A stretch of DNA of 64,000 nt from Myxococcales bacterium (GTDB lineage: Bacteria; Myxococcota_A; Polyangia; Polyangiales; JAFGIB01), in contig JAOUOP010000010.1 in assembly GCA_029880325.1 (NCBI GenBank), positions 62,001 through 126,000 of the forward strand, written 5' to 3'. A program made the translations under genes and the position numbers. The notes beneath the pieces are model-generated. The model made no database searches. It had not been told where the DNA came from and saw nothing but the letters and a program-made list of their open reading frames with translations. Below are positions 43,586-51,667 of this stretch, in pieces (within the stretch, counting starts at the first letter, position 1; every line of letters starts with the position of its first letter).

Positions 43586-44815
43586 ATGGCGGACAACGAA
43601 CTGATCGCTGGACTGGATCTGGGTACGACGAAAGTCTGTGCCATCGTGGGCGAGCGCGTCGACGACGGCATCGACATCATTGGCATAGGTTCGGTGCCGT
43701 CGACGGGTCTGAAAAAGGGCGTCGTCGTCAACATCGAGTCCACCGTCGAGGCCATCGGCGCGGCGATTCAGCAGGCCGAGGCCATGGCCGGCTGTGAGAT
43801 CGGCACCGTCTACGCGGGCATCGCCGGCAGCCACGTGCGCGGCCTCAACAAGGAAGGCGTCGCGGCGCTGACTGAGCGCGAGGTGCGCGACATCGACGTC
43901 CAGCGCGTGCTCGAGCAGAGCAAGGCGATTCCGCTTCCGAGCGACCGCCAGGTCATCCACGTGCTGCCCCAGGAGTACATCGTCGACGACCAGGACAGCA
44001 TCACCAAGCCGGTGGGCATGAACGGCGTGCGCCTGGAAGCGCGTGTGCACCTGGTCACGGCGGCCTCGAGCGCCATCCAGAACATCATCAAGTGCGCCGA
44101 GCGCTGCGACCTGGAAGTGGCCGAGGTGGTGCTCGAGCCGCTGGCGAGCGCCGAGGCGGTGCTCAGCGAAGACGAAAAAGAGATCGGTGTGGCGCTGATC
44201 GACATCGGCGGCGGTACCACCGACGTCATCGTCTACGTCAACCGCGCCGCCGTGCACACCAGCGTGATCCCGGTGGGCGGCTTGAACCTCACCAGCGACG
44301 TGGCCGCCGGCCTGCGCACGCCCATGGCCGAGGCCGAGCGCATCAAGATCAAATACGGCTGCGCCTTGCCGCGCATGATCGACCCCGAGGACTTGATGGA
44401 AGTGCCCTCGGTGGGCGGTCGCGCCCCGCGCAGCCTGCCGCGCGAAGTGCTGGTGGGCATCATCGAACCACGCGTGGAAGAAATTTTCAGCGCCGTCCAT
44501 CACGTGCTGTGCGAGACCGGCTATGTGGACATGCTGCATGCCGGTGCGGTTTTGACCGGTGGTTCAACACTGCTCGACGGCATGCCGGAGCTGGCCGAAG
44601 AGATCCTCGGCAAGCCCGTGCGGCGCGCCGAGCCCGTGGGTGTGGGAGGCCTGGCCGACGTGGTCCGAAGCCCGGCCTATGCCACCGCCGTGGGTCTGGT
44701 GAAGTACGGCGCCTCGCGCGACCAGCGCACAAGTCTGCAGCAGCCGGTGCATCCGGTGGCCATGCAGCGGGGCTTCGGTTCGCGCATCGGCAGTTGGTTT
44801 AGGGAAGTTTTCTGA
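43586..44815 (+). CDS. ftsA: cell division protein FtsA
   Basis: This 409-residue actin-like ATPase tethers FtsZ to the membrane. It begins LIAGLDLGTTKVCAIVGE (phosphate 1 loop) and contains GLKKGVVVNIESTVEAI and the SHVRGLNKEGVAAL 1C-domain region. IDIGGGTTDVIVY (phosphate 2) and GAVLTGGSTLLDGM (adenosine loop) follow. The C-terminal peptide GSRIGSWFREVF is the amphipathic membrane-targeting helix. The ATG at 43586 follows GAGAGG; codons upstream in frame are not conserved. FtsZ follows after 74 bases. Confidence 0.95.
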   Translation: MADNELIAGLDLGTTKVCAIVGERVDDGIDIIGIGSVPSTGLKKGVVVNIESTVEAIGAAIQQAEAMAGCEIGTVYAGIAGSHVRGLNKEGVAALTEREVRDIDVQRVLEQSKAIPLPSDRQVIHVLPQEYIVDDQDSITKPVGMNGVRLEARVHLVTAASSAIQNIIKCAERCDLEVAEVVLEPLASAEAVLSEDEKEIGVALIDIGGGTTDVIVYVNRAAVHTSVIPVGGLNLTSDVAAGLRTPMAEAERIKIKYGCALPRMIDPEDLMEVPSVGGRAPRSLPREVLVGIIEPRVEEIFSAVHHVLCETGYVDMLHAGAVLTGGSTLLDGMPELAEEILGKPVRRAEPVGVGGLADVVRSPAYATAVGLVKYGASRDQRTSLQQPVHPVAMQRGFGSRIGSWFREVF

Positions 44816-44889
44816 GCACAGGATATGCGCGCCGGCTGTGAGGGGGCGTCCTCCGACCGGCGCAACAAGGGAAAGACACGAGGCAAGCG

Positions 44890-46191
44890 ATGGCACTTTC
44901 GATCGATTTCGCGGACGACGCGAAGCTCCAGGCCAAGATCAAGGTGGTCGGTGTGGGCGGTGGTGGAGGTAACGCCATCAATACGATGATCCACTCGGGC
45001 CTCGAGGGCGTCGAGTTCATCGCGGCCAACACCGACACCCAGGCCTTGTCCGAGAATCTCGCGGCAGAGAAGATCGCGCTCGGAGCCTCGCTCACGCGCG
45101 GCCTTGGTGCCGGGGCGCTGCCCGAGGTGGGGCGCAAGGCGGCGCTCGAAGAGGTCCAGCGCATCGCCGAGTCGGTGGCGGGCGCGGACATGGTCTTCGT
45201 CACCGCCGGCATGGGCGGCGGCACGGGCACCGGTGCCGCGCCCATCATCGCCCAGATCGCCCGCGATCAGGGCGCGCTGACGGTCGCCGTCGTCACCAAG
45301 CCCTTCCTCTTCGAGGGCCGGCGTCGCATGAAGAACGCCAGCGAAGGCCTCGACGAGCTGGCCGAGTCGGTCGACACCATCATCTCGATCCCCAACGAGA
45401 AGCTGCTCGACTTGGGCGACGAAGACATGTCCATGCAGGACGCCTTCCGCCGCGCCGACGATGTGCTGGTGCAGGCCGTGCGCGGCATCAGCGACCTGAT
45501 CGTACACACCGGCATGATCAACGTGGACTTCGCCGACGTGAAGACCATCATGAGCTGCACCGGCCGCGCCCTGATGGGCACCGGCTACGGCCGCGGCGAA
45601 AACCGGGCCATCGAAGCCGCCCAGGTGGCGATCAACTCGCCGCTCTTGGACGACATCTCGGTCGAGGGCGCCACGGGCATCCTGATCAACTTCACCGCCG
45701 GCCCCGACATCGGCATTCGCGAGATCAGCCGCGCGGCCTCGCTGGTGCAAGAAGCGGCCCACGAAGAAGCCAACATCATCTTCGGCCTGGTCACCGACCC
45801 CGAGATGAGCGACGTGGTCAAGGTCACCGTCATCGCCACCGGTTTTGACATGCAGCCCGCCAGCCAGGACGGACCGCTGACGCGGGGGAGGGCCAGCGCG
45901 CCATCGGCGACACACGTACCCAATAGCGTACCGGTGGGTGTGCGTCAGGCCTCCCAGCAGGTGCTCTCGCGCACCGGCGTGGGCGTCCCATCGCAGCCCC
46001 AGGCCCAGCACGTGCAGCATGTGCAGCGCGACGTATTGGCGCAGCCCAAGCGGCGCCCGCCGCAGGTGCCGGTGCAGGCGCAGATCCCCGTGGGCAACGC
46101 GAATCCGGCGCCCAGGCCCTTTGGGGCGAGCGCGATTCACGACGAGGCCACGCTGGACATCCCGGCCTACATCCGTCGCTCGCGACCGTAG
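44890..46191 (+). CDS. ftsZ: cell division protein FtsZ
   Basis: This 433-residue tubulin-like GTPase polymerises into the Z-ring. The first nucleotide loop is VGVGGGGGNAIN, the tubulin signature GGGTGTG is at 109-115, and the synergy loop region contains NVDFADVKTIMS. A variable linker of about 100 residues, rich in Gln, Pro and Val, leads to the conserved C-terminal peptide LDIPAYIRR that binds FtsA and other partners. It is the last gene of the cluster. A strong hairpin follows within 65 bases of the stop, so transcription probably ends there. Confidence 0.97.
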   Translation: MALSIDFADDAKLQAKIKVVGVGGGGGNAINTMIHSGLEGVEFIAANTDTQALSENLAAEKIALGASLTRGLGAGALPEVGRKAALEEVQRIAESVAGADMVFVTAGMGGGTGTGAAPIIAQIARDQGALTVAVVTKPFLFEGRRRMKNASEGLDELAESVDTIISIPNEKLLDLGDEDMSMQDAFRRADDVLVQAVRGISDLIVHTGMINVDFADVKTIMSCTGRALMGTGYGRGENRAIEAAQVAINSPLLDDISVEGATGILINFTAGPDIGIREISRAASLVQEAAHEEANIIFGLVTDPEMSDVVKVTVIATGFDMQPASQDGPLTRGRASAPSATHVPNSVPVGVRQASQQVLSRTGVGVPSQPQAQHVQHVQRDVLAQPKRRPPQVPVQAQIPVGNANPAPRPFGASAIHDEATLDIPAYIRRSRP

Positions 46192-46231
46192 CAGGGCTGT
46201 GGTGCCTGTGGCGCTTGGCGAAGCCCGACGA

Positions 46232-46256
46232 CTCCGCTAGCTTCGCGCTGGCGGAG
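46232..46256 (+). terminator. hairpin downstream of ftsZ
   Basis: Arms CTCCGCTAGC and GCTGGCGGAG pair with one mismatch around a 5-base loop, 41 bases after the ftsZ stop and 11 bases before the NUDIX start. There is no T-run. Its right arm also contains the only GGAG-type ribosome site of the next gene, so it might instead gate translation of that gene. Confidence 0.4.
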
Positions 46257-46266
46257 GAGACGGGCG

Positions 46267-46809
46267 ATGCGGCGAGCCATTCGGGCCGAAGTGCAGTCGA
46301 TCGCACCACTGGACGAAGTGGAGCGAGAGACCGTGGAGCAGGTGCTCCGCTGGGTCGACTCCGGCGCGTCCCTGTGCCGGATTGAGAAGCCCGCCACGCC
46401 ACCGCGGCACCTGGTCTCGTACTTCGTGCTCGTCGACGGTGACCATGTGTTGCTGGTCGACCACATCAACGCCGAGCGCTGGCTGCCCACCGGAGGTCAC
46501 GTCGAGCCGGGAGAGCATCCGCGGGATACGGTGCGCCGCGAAGTGCGCGAGGAACTCGGCATCGAGCACGACTTTCTCTTCGCCGAGCCTTTGTTGATCA
46601 GCAGTGTGGAAACCGTCGGCAAGACGGCCCATCACACCGACGTCAGCCTGTGGTACGCCCTGCGTGGCGATCGGGAGCAGGCGTTGCGTTACGACGCCTC
46701 CGAGTTTCATTCAGTGCGCTGGTTCCACCGCGACGCCATCCCCTTCGGGCAGAGCGACCCGCACATGCGGCGGTTTCTGGAGAAGCTGGCGCTGCGGGTG
46801 GGGCGGTGA
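46267..46809 (+). CDS. NUDIX hydrolase
   Basis: This 180-residue protein has a perfect Nudix box at 77-99, from GHVEPGEHPR to VREELGI, matching GX5EX7REUXEEXGU at every fixed position. It is preceded by an N-terminal helix region of about 40 residues that resembles the helical start of 8-oxo-dGTP or dihydroneopterin-type NUDIX proteins. Such enzymes hydrolyse nucleoside diphosphates linked to another moiety with Mg2+. The substrate is not predictable. It follows ftsZ by 75 bases in the same direction but behind a hairpin. The start behind GGAGGAGAC is good. Confidence 0.88.
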   Translation: MRRAIRAEVQSIAPLDEVERETVEQVLRWVDSGASLCRIEKPATPPRHLVSYFVLVDGDHVLLVDHINAERWLPTGGHVEPGEHPRDTVRREVREELGIEHDFLFAEPLLISSVETVGKTAHHTDVSLWYALRGDREQALRYDASEFHSVRWFHRDAIPFGQSDPHMRRFLEKLALRVGR

Positions 46810-46956
46810 GCGTTTGGGCGGCGTTGCGAACGCGTCGAAAGCGACTCGTCGTCTGAGGGGTGTGCGAGCGCAGGTCGGTGTTGACGGCGTTGAACGCCTG
46901 CATCCAGAGGCTTACGGGTCGCGGTCTTGGCGCCAGGAGACGAGACGCTCCCGCTT

Positions 46957-47467
46957 CTACGGCAACGCGGGCAGTTCTTGCGCCGACCACCCGCTCGCGA
47001 CGCCTCGAGCCAGCCACACGTGGCCCGTCACGCCAAATGGCTCGTCACGTCGGCGCATGCGCTCGAGCACTTCGGCTGCGGTGCGTTCGGCGTCTGCCAC
47101 GACCGCCTCGGGATAGCCGAGGCTAGCGCCCGTCGTGATGCCGCACCACGTCCAGATCCACGTCGACGACTTGAACACGCTGCGGCGCGTAGCTCGGTGC
47201 CGCGATTACGTCGACGTAGACCGCCAAATCCGCCTGCTCCGGAAGAAAGCGTGCCGCGTACAATGCCTCCCAGGGGTACATGATGACCTGCGGGTAGGAG
47301 GTGGTGATGGGCGACTGCTCCGCGAGCTGGACCGGTGCACCTTGCGGTACGTAGCTCCATCGCCCGTGGTCGTCTTCGCCGAGAGCGAAGGCGTGCCAGT
47401 GCCAGCGCGGCGTTGCTGGCCACTTGCGCACGTCGACGTAGACCACGTCGCCAGCAGTCGCGCTCAT
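46957..47467 (-). pseudogene. DUF402 (FomD-like) gene with internal deletion and frameshift
   Basis: The 5' part starts at the ATG at 47467 and reads VYVDVRKWPATPRWHWHAFA through VDVDLDVVRHHDGR, then stops at 47123. In the next frame the sequence continues ASLGYPEAVVADAERTAAEV and RRRDEPFG to a stop at 46957. From memory, intact DUF402 proteins have 10-15 more residues between these blocks. A small deletion therefore removed that part and shifted the frame. DUF402 proteins are nucleoside diphosphate phosphatases or of unknown role. Its start overlaps the upstream methyltransferase remnant by ATGA, showing they were one operon. Confidence 0.65.
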
Positions 47468-47820
47468 CGGGGCCACCCCCACACGACAGTCGCCGTCAGC
47501 TTTCCACGAACGATGCCATCGGGCACGTGCGGTGATACCAAGTCGCGTAGTTCCGCGTCGAAGCGCGCGGCCACCTCGGCTCCCATGCGCTCGCGGGAGA
47601 AGCCGTTGCGCGAATGGAACGATTCGACGTAGTTGCCGACTGTCAAGTCGCCGCTTCCGCAGCCCAGCTCGAGCACGCGGGCGTCGGCAGGCAACGACTG
47701 CAGCAAGAGGTCGAAGACCTCGTCCGGATAGGGCGGCCGTGTGGGATAGGCCGCGACTACGCTGCGGTCTGCGAACTGGCTGGCGTAGGGCTGATCCAGG
47801 TGCCGTGGTCGCTCGATCAT
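47464..47820 (-). pseudogene. internally deleted class I SAM methyltransferase
   Basis: The product of 118 residues starts with MIERPRHLDQPYASQFAD and reaches the SAM-binding motif I, VLELGCGSGDLT (about 49-60). It then jumps directly to NYVESFHSRNGFSRERMG and the C-terminal VVWGWPR. Related methyltransferases I recall are about 250-260 residues, with the rest of the Rossmann fold between these blocks. About 120-140 codons thus appear lost in frame. The remaining chain lacks most of the catalytic domain and cannot be a normal methyltransferase. The open frame is intact, so a short protein could still be made. Confidence 0.65.
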
Positions 47821-47982
47821 CGAGTCAGGCTAGCCTAGCATGGCCGGGGCGCGCCGTGCGGCGAGGGCCTAGACTCGCGCTGAGGTTTCTGGAAATGGCC
47901 AATTTCGAACTTCGAAGTATCGAGCTCCGAATAAGAGCGGAGGAGAGATGCCGCAGGGGGTCGCCCCGCCTATGATTCGAGC

Positions 47983-48255
47983 ATGGACCTCAAGACCGTG
48001 GCCGTCACCTTCGTCACCATCTTCTTCGCCGAGCTGGGCGACAAGACACAACTCGGAGTTTTCGGCCTGGCGGGTTCGTCGAGTTCCAAGCTTTCCGTTT
48101 TCCTGGGCGCCAGCGCCGCGCTGATCGCGAGCACAGCGGTTGCCGTCGTCGCCGGCGAGGCGGTGACGCAGGCGGTGCCGCCGGTGTGGCTCGAGCGAGC
48201 TGCCGGTGCCCTCTTCGTGGTGCTGGGTCTGCTCTTTCTCGTTCGTGCCCAGTGA
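47983..48255 (+). CDS. GDT1/TMEM165 (UPF0016) family membrane protein
   Basis: The 90-residue protein has three hydrophobic segments and carries the family signature ELGDKT (about 17-22) in the first helix. Larger relatives have two such units; single-unit versions as here are common in bacteria and presumably pair up in the membrane. Family members move Mn2+ or Ca2+ in exchange for protons. No other metal gene is adjacent. The ATG lacks a clear ribosome site, and a start a few codons away is possible. Orientation is the same as the PilZ gene that follows after about 100 bases. Confidence 0.8.
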   Translation: MDLKTVAVTFVTIFFAELGDKTQLGVFGLAGSSSSKLSVFLGASAALIASTAVAVVAGEAVTQAVPPVWLERAAGALFVVLGLLFLVRAQ

Positions 48256-48353
48256 GCCGCGCTCGCGCCGAATATCCCGCCTCAAGTTGACGCCGACATC
48301 GTCCGAATCCCCAGTGTGCACGCAGACCGCGTGTCGTCGGACGCAGTAAATCC

Positions 48354-49970
48354 ATGTCCAGACCCCGCAGACTGGCTCCCAGGTACCCCGCGCGATTGCG
48401 GGTGGCCCTGCGAGTGCTGGGCGCGTCGGAGCTACAGGAGTTTGTCGCGACCGACATCAGCGTCGGTGGGCTCTTCCTGGCCACCGACGACCCCCCCGAG
48501 ATCTTCACCGACGTGCAGGTCGCCCTGCCCAGCCCCGACGGCAGCAGCAGCTGGGTGTACGCCCGTGTGGTGCACGTCATGTCGGTGCTGCGGGCCCGCG
48601 AATGCGGTGTGGTGGCAGGTGTCGGTCTTCAATTCGAGCGCATCGACTCCGGAGCGCGGACCGCCATCGAGGGGCTGGTGGACTGGGCCAAGCAGCGCGA
48701 TCCCAGGGCCTGCATTCCGTGCCGGCGCTCGGGCATCGAGACCCCCGACGACTTGGACTCGGTCTACAACTACCTGTTGTGCGCCATCGATGGGCGGCAG
48801 CGCCCCGACGAGCTGGCCGAGGCACTCGCGCTGGAACTCGACGTCGTCGAGGCCATGCTCGCCGAGCTTCAGCGGCGCGGCCTGATCGAGCGCGTCGCGG
48901 CATCCCTGCGGCCCCCATCCCCGCTCCGGTCTCCGGAGCCGGCGACCGCTGCAATGCCGGCCCGCGAAGCAAGCCAGGTGCGCAAAAGGCCGGCCTCCGG
49001 CACGCAGGTCAACAGGCGTCTGCGCGCCGCCATCGACGCGCGCTACGCGGCCATGGCCAGCGCCGACCACTATCAGGTCTTGGAAGTCTCCAAGAGCGCC
49101 AGTGCCGAGGCCATCCGCGGCTCCTACATGAAGCTCGCCCGGTCGCTTCATCCCGACGCCTACCATGACCAACCCCTGGGTGAGCTGCGCGGCAAACTCG
49201 AGCGCGTATTCGGTCGCCTCAACGAGGCCTATGGCGTGCTCAGCCGCGCCGACTTGCGCGCCGAGTACGACGCCTACCTGCGTCGGCAGGCCCGCCTGGC
49301 GGAGTTGCCCGCGGTCGATGCGGCCAGCACCACTGCAAGAGCCGCAGTTCCCAGGGCCGCAAGGACGCCGCGGGGTCGGGGCTCGGGCATCGAGCGCCGC
49401 TCGCAACCGGGCGCTGCCTCGGCAGCCACAGGCTCGCTTCCCGAGCGCTGCTTCGAGGAGGCCGCGCACGCCCATCGGCAGGGAGACCATCTGGAGGCGG
49501 TTCGGCGTCTTGCTCTCCTGCGCGCCATGGACCACGGCAGTGAAGAACTCGAGCGCTGCGCCGAGGAACTCGACCGCCGTCTATGTGCCGCCCTTTCCGA
49601 CTACTACGAGCAGCAGGCTCTCTACGAAGAGCGCTACCAAAAATGGGCAAAGGCGGCCATTTCCTGGGGGCGCGTCTGCGCCGGTCGTCCCGACGACGCC
49701 GAGAGCCACCGGCGCGCGGCCTCGGCGCTACTCGAGGCCGGCGGTGATTTGCGCCAGGCCGTCGACCACGGCCGCCGCGCCGTCCAGCTGTCGCCCCTGA
49801 GCTTCGAAGCTCACCGCACCCTGGGCCACGTCTATATGGCTGCCGGTATGTCCACGAGCGCCCGCGCTGAACTCGAAAAAGCGGCCGCCCTGGCGCGCGG
49901 CGAGGATCCCAAGCCGCGCCCCGTCGAACGCTTTGGAGTCATCAAGCGGCTCTTTGCAAAAGTCGGCTAG
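48354..49970 (+). CDS. PilZ-DnaJ-TPR fusion protein
   Basis: This 538-residue soluble protein joins three modules. A PilZ domain (about 5-110) carries both cyclic-di-GMP signature parts, RYPAR (R10, R14) and DISVGG (D34, S36, G39), so ligand binding is likely. A helical linker (about 130-180) resembles DUF4388-type winged regions. A J-domain (about 238-310) has the HPD tripeptide at 266-268 and the YxVLxV start, so it should stimulate an Hsp70 ATPase. After a basic linker the C-terminus (about 365-520) consists of TPR-like helical pairs. The fusion suggests cyclic-di-GMP control of DnaK recruitment to a client held by the TPR part. This is inference. Its 3' end overlaps the convergent symporter gene by 29 bases. 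Confidence 0.8.
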   Translation: MSRPRRLAPRYPARLRVALRVLGASELQEFVATDISVGGLFLATDDPPEIFTDVQVALPSPDGSSSWVYARVVHVMSVLRARECGVVAGVGLQFERIDSGARTAIEGLVDWAKQRDPRACIPCRRSGIETPDDLDSVYNYLLCAIDGRQRPDELAEALALELDVVEAMLAELQRRGLIERVAASLRPPSPLRSPEPATAAMPAREASQVRKRPASGTQVNRRLRAAIDARYAAMASADHYQVLEVSKSASAEAIRGSYMKLARSLHPDAYHDQPLGELRGKLERVFGRLNEAYGVLSRADLRAEYDAYLRRQARLAELPAVDAASTTARAAVPRAARTPRGRGSGIERRSQPGAASAATGSLPERCFEEAAHAHRQGDHLEAVRRLALLRAMDHGSEELERCAEELDRRLCAALSDYYEQQALYEERYQKWAKAAISWGRVCAGRPDDAESHRRAASALLEAGGDLRQAVDHGRRAVQLSPLSFEAHRTLGHVYMAAGMSTSARAELEKAAALARGEDPKPRPVERFGVIKRLFAKVG

Positions 49971-51423
49971 CGCCGCGCGACAGCGCAAGCGTGAGCGCCC
50001 CGTTGAGCGCAACGCCCCAGACGCCCGCGTGCACGCCCAGGGGCTTGGCCACCACCGGCAGCCCCAAGAGGTCTCCGAGCAGAAGCACGAGCGTCAAGCC
50101 GAGCCCCGCACCCATGCCCAGCAGCACCGCCCGCGCCGGCACCTCGGGCCGATGCAGGCCGAGAAAAACGGCCGGTGCCGCCTGGCATAGCACCTCGAGC
50201 TTGACCTCGGTCAGGCGCCACAGCGTCTGCGGCAGGGCGACCGCCAGGTACACCAGCAAAGCCATCAGCGCCCACGAAAAGCGCTTGCCGAATGCCGTCA
50301 GTTGCTTTTGGCCCGCGTCCGGCCGTAGCAGGGCGTAGAGGTCCTGGGTGACGAGCGATGCGATCGACAACAGCGCCGAGTCCACCGTCGACATGATCGC
50401 CGCCACGGTCGCGCAAACCAGCACCACCACCAAGAGCGAAAACTCCGGGCGTGCCGTCACCAGGTCGAGCAGCACGTGCAGCACGATCTGTTCGCTCTCG
50501 CCCCTGGACAGTCCCGGAAAGCGCGCCGCGCCCAGGATACCCAGTAGGATCATCAGCAGGGTGGTGACAAAGGGCATTAGCAGCATCAGCGAAAGCGAAC
50601 GCCTCAGGGCCAGCGCGTCGCGGGCGGCGTAGATACGCTGGACCGCGTGGGGGTAGATGGAGACGCCGAAGCTGACCAAGAGCAGCGTGCTGCTCCAGCC
50701 GAGCTTGCCCCGCAGGTCCGGCGCCTGCCACTTCTGGGGCGCCTGCTCGGCAAGCAGCGCCGCGTGCTGGGCGAGGCCGCCGTGGTGATGCAGCACGGCC
50801 GCGAAGATCAGGATGCAGCTGACCAGCAGAATGCTGCCCTGGATCACATCGGTCCAGGCCACCGCGCGCATTCCACCCAGTGTTTCATAGAGCACCATCA
50901 AGAAGGCCAGCAGCACGATGCCCTCGGTGAAGCCCACGCGCCCGCCGGTGGCCGCGCTGACGACGAAGCCGATGGCCTTGAGATTCGAGAGAATGTAGGA
51001 GGCCAGCGCGAAGACGAAGATCGCCGTCGCGCACAGGGTCAGTGTGCGATCGCCGTAGCGCTGCTGCAGAAAGTCCCCCGGTGTCACGAAACCGTGGGTT
51101 TTGGACAGGGCGTGCAGTCGCGGTGCGATCATCAAGTAGCCGCCCATGATCGAGCAGCCGAAGGTCACCGCCACCAGGAAGGCATAACCCTGGCGATAGG
51201 CGTTGCCGGCGAAGCCGACCAGGGTCAGGCCGCTGTACTGGGTGGCGTAGAGGGTCAGAAAGAGCACCAGCGGCCCCAGGGCTCGACCGCCGAGATAGAA
51301 GTCGGCAAGTGAGTCCTCGCGCCGAGCCAGACGCCCCGCGATGCCGACGCCGAAGAGCAGCACGAAGTAGAGCGCGACGACTCCGTAGCCGCCGGAGTCC
51401 AGGAGGGCCGCCCGTTGCTCCAT
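49942..51423 (-). CDS. sodium:solute symporter (SSS family)
   Basis: This 493-residue membrane protein has about 13 hydrophobic segments. The SSSF pattern is clear: FYLGGRALGPLVLFLTLYATQYSG in helix 2, the ETLGGMRAVAWTDVIQG block, YPHAVQRIYAARDALALRRS, and VAAIMSTVDSALLSIASLVTQDLY with the sodium-site serine. It imports a small solute with Na+; proline, pantothenate, acetate and sugar transporters all belong here. It starts four bases after a small membrane-protein gene, which follows an aminotransferase gene with a four-base overlap. The substrate is therefore probably an amino acid or a keto acid. Confidence 0.88.
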   Translation of the reverse strand: MEQRAALLDSGGYGVVALYFVLLFGVGIAGRLARREDSLADFYLGGRALGPLVLFLTLYATQYSGLTLVGFAGNAYRQGYAFLVAVTFGCSIMGGYLMIAPRLHALSKTHGFVTPGDFLQQRYGDRTLTLCATAIFVFALASYILSNLKAIGFVVSAATGGRVGFTEGIVLLAFLMVLYETLGGMRAVAWTDVIQGSILLVSCILIFAAVLHHHGGLAQHAALLAEQAPQKWQAPDLRGKLGWSSTLLLVSFGVSIYPHAVQRIYAARDALALRRSLSLMLLMPFVTTLLMILLGILGAARFPGLSRGESEQIVLHVLLDLVTARPEFSLLVVVLVCATVAAIMSTVDSALLSIASLVTQDLYALLRPDAGQKQLTAFGKRFSWALMALLVYLAVALPQTLWRLTEVKLEVLCQAAPAVFLGLHRPEVPARAVLLGMGAGLGLTLVLLLGDLLGLPVVAKPLGVHAGVWGVALNGALTLALSRGASRLLQRAA

Positions 51424-51427
51424 GGCC

Positions 51428-51667
51428 TCAGTCGCGCCCGTCGGATGTTGGCATCGCTTCGGTCTCCCCGTCGGCTGACAGCGACCAGTAGCGCTTCAGA
51501 AAATACGCCATGCTCACCGCGTAGAGCAGGGTCATGCCCAGGCTGTAGAGAGCCCACGGCGGCATCGGCATGGCGCTGCCAGCTTCGACGTGGCCGGCGC
51601 TGAAGGGCCAGGGCGCGGTCGCCAGCAACAGCAGCGTCGACAGCCCGTAGAGCCGCCCGCGCGTCAC
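51428..51667 (-). CDS. small membrane protein paired with the symporter
   Basis: This protein of 79 residues has two hydrophobic segments (about 8-22 and 37-58) and an acidic C-terminus. The GTG at 51667 was chosen because it overlaps the aminotransferase stop as GTGA and opens with a normal membrane-protein start. Small two-helix proteins of DUF997/YhdT, DUF3311 or DUF4212 type are regularly encoded just before SSS symporters and are thought to be accessory subunits. The size, topology and position fit, although I cannot assign the exact family. It probably assembles with the symporter encoded four bases downstream. Confidence 0.65.
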   Translation of the reverse strand: MTRGRLYGLSTLLLLATAPWPFSAGHVEAGSAMPMPPWALYSLGMTLLYAVSMAYFLKRYWSLSADGETEAMPTSDGRD

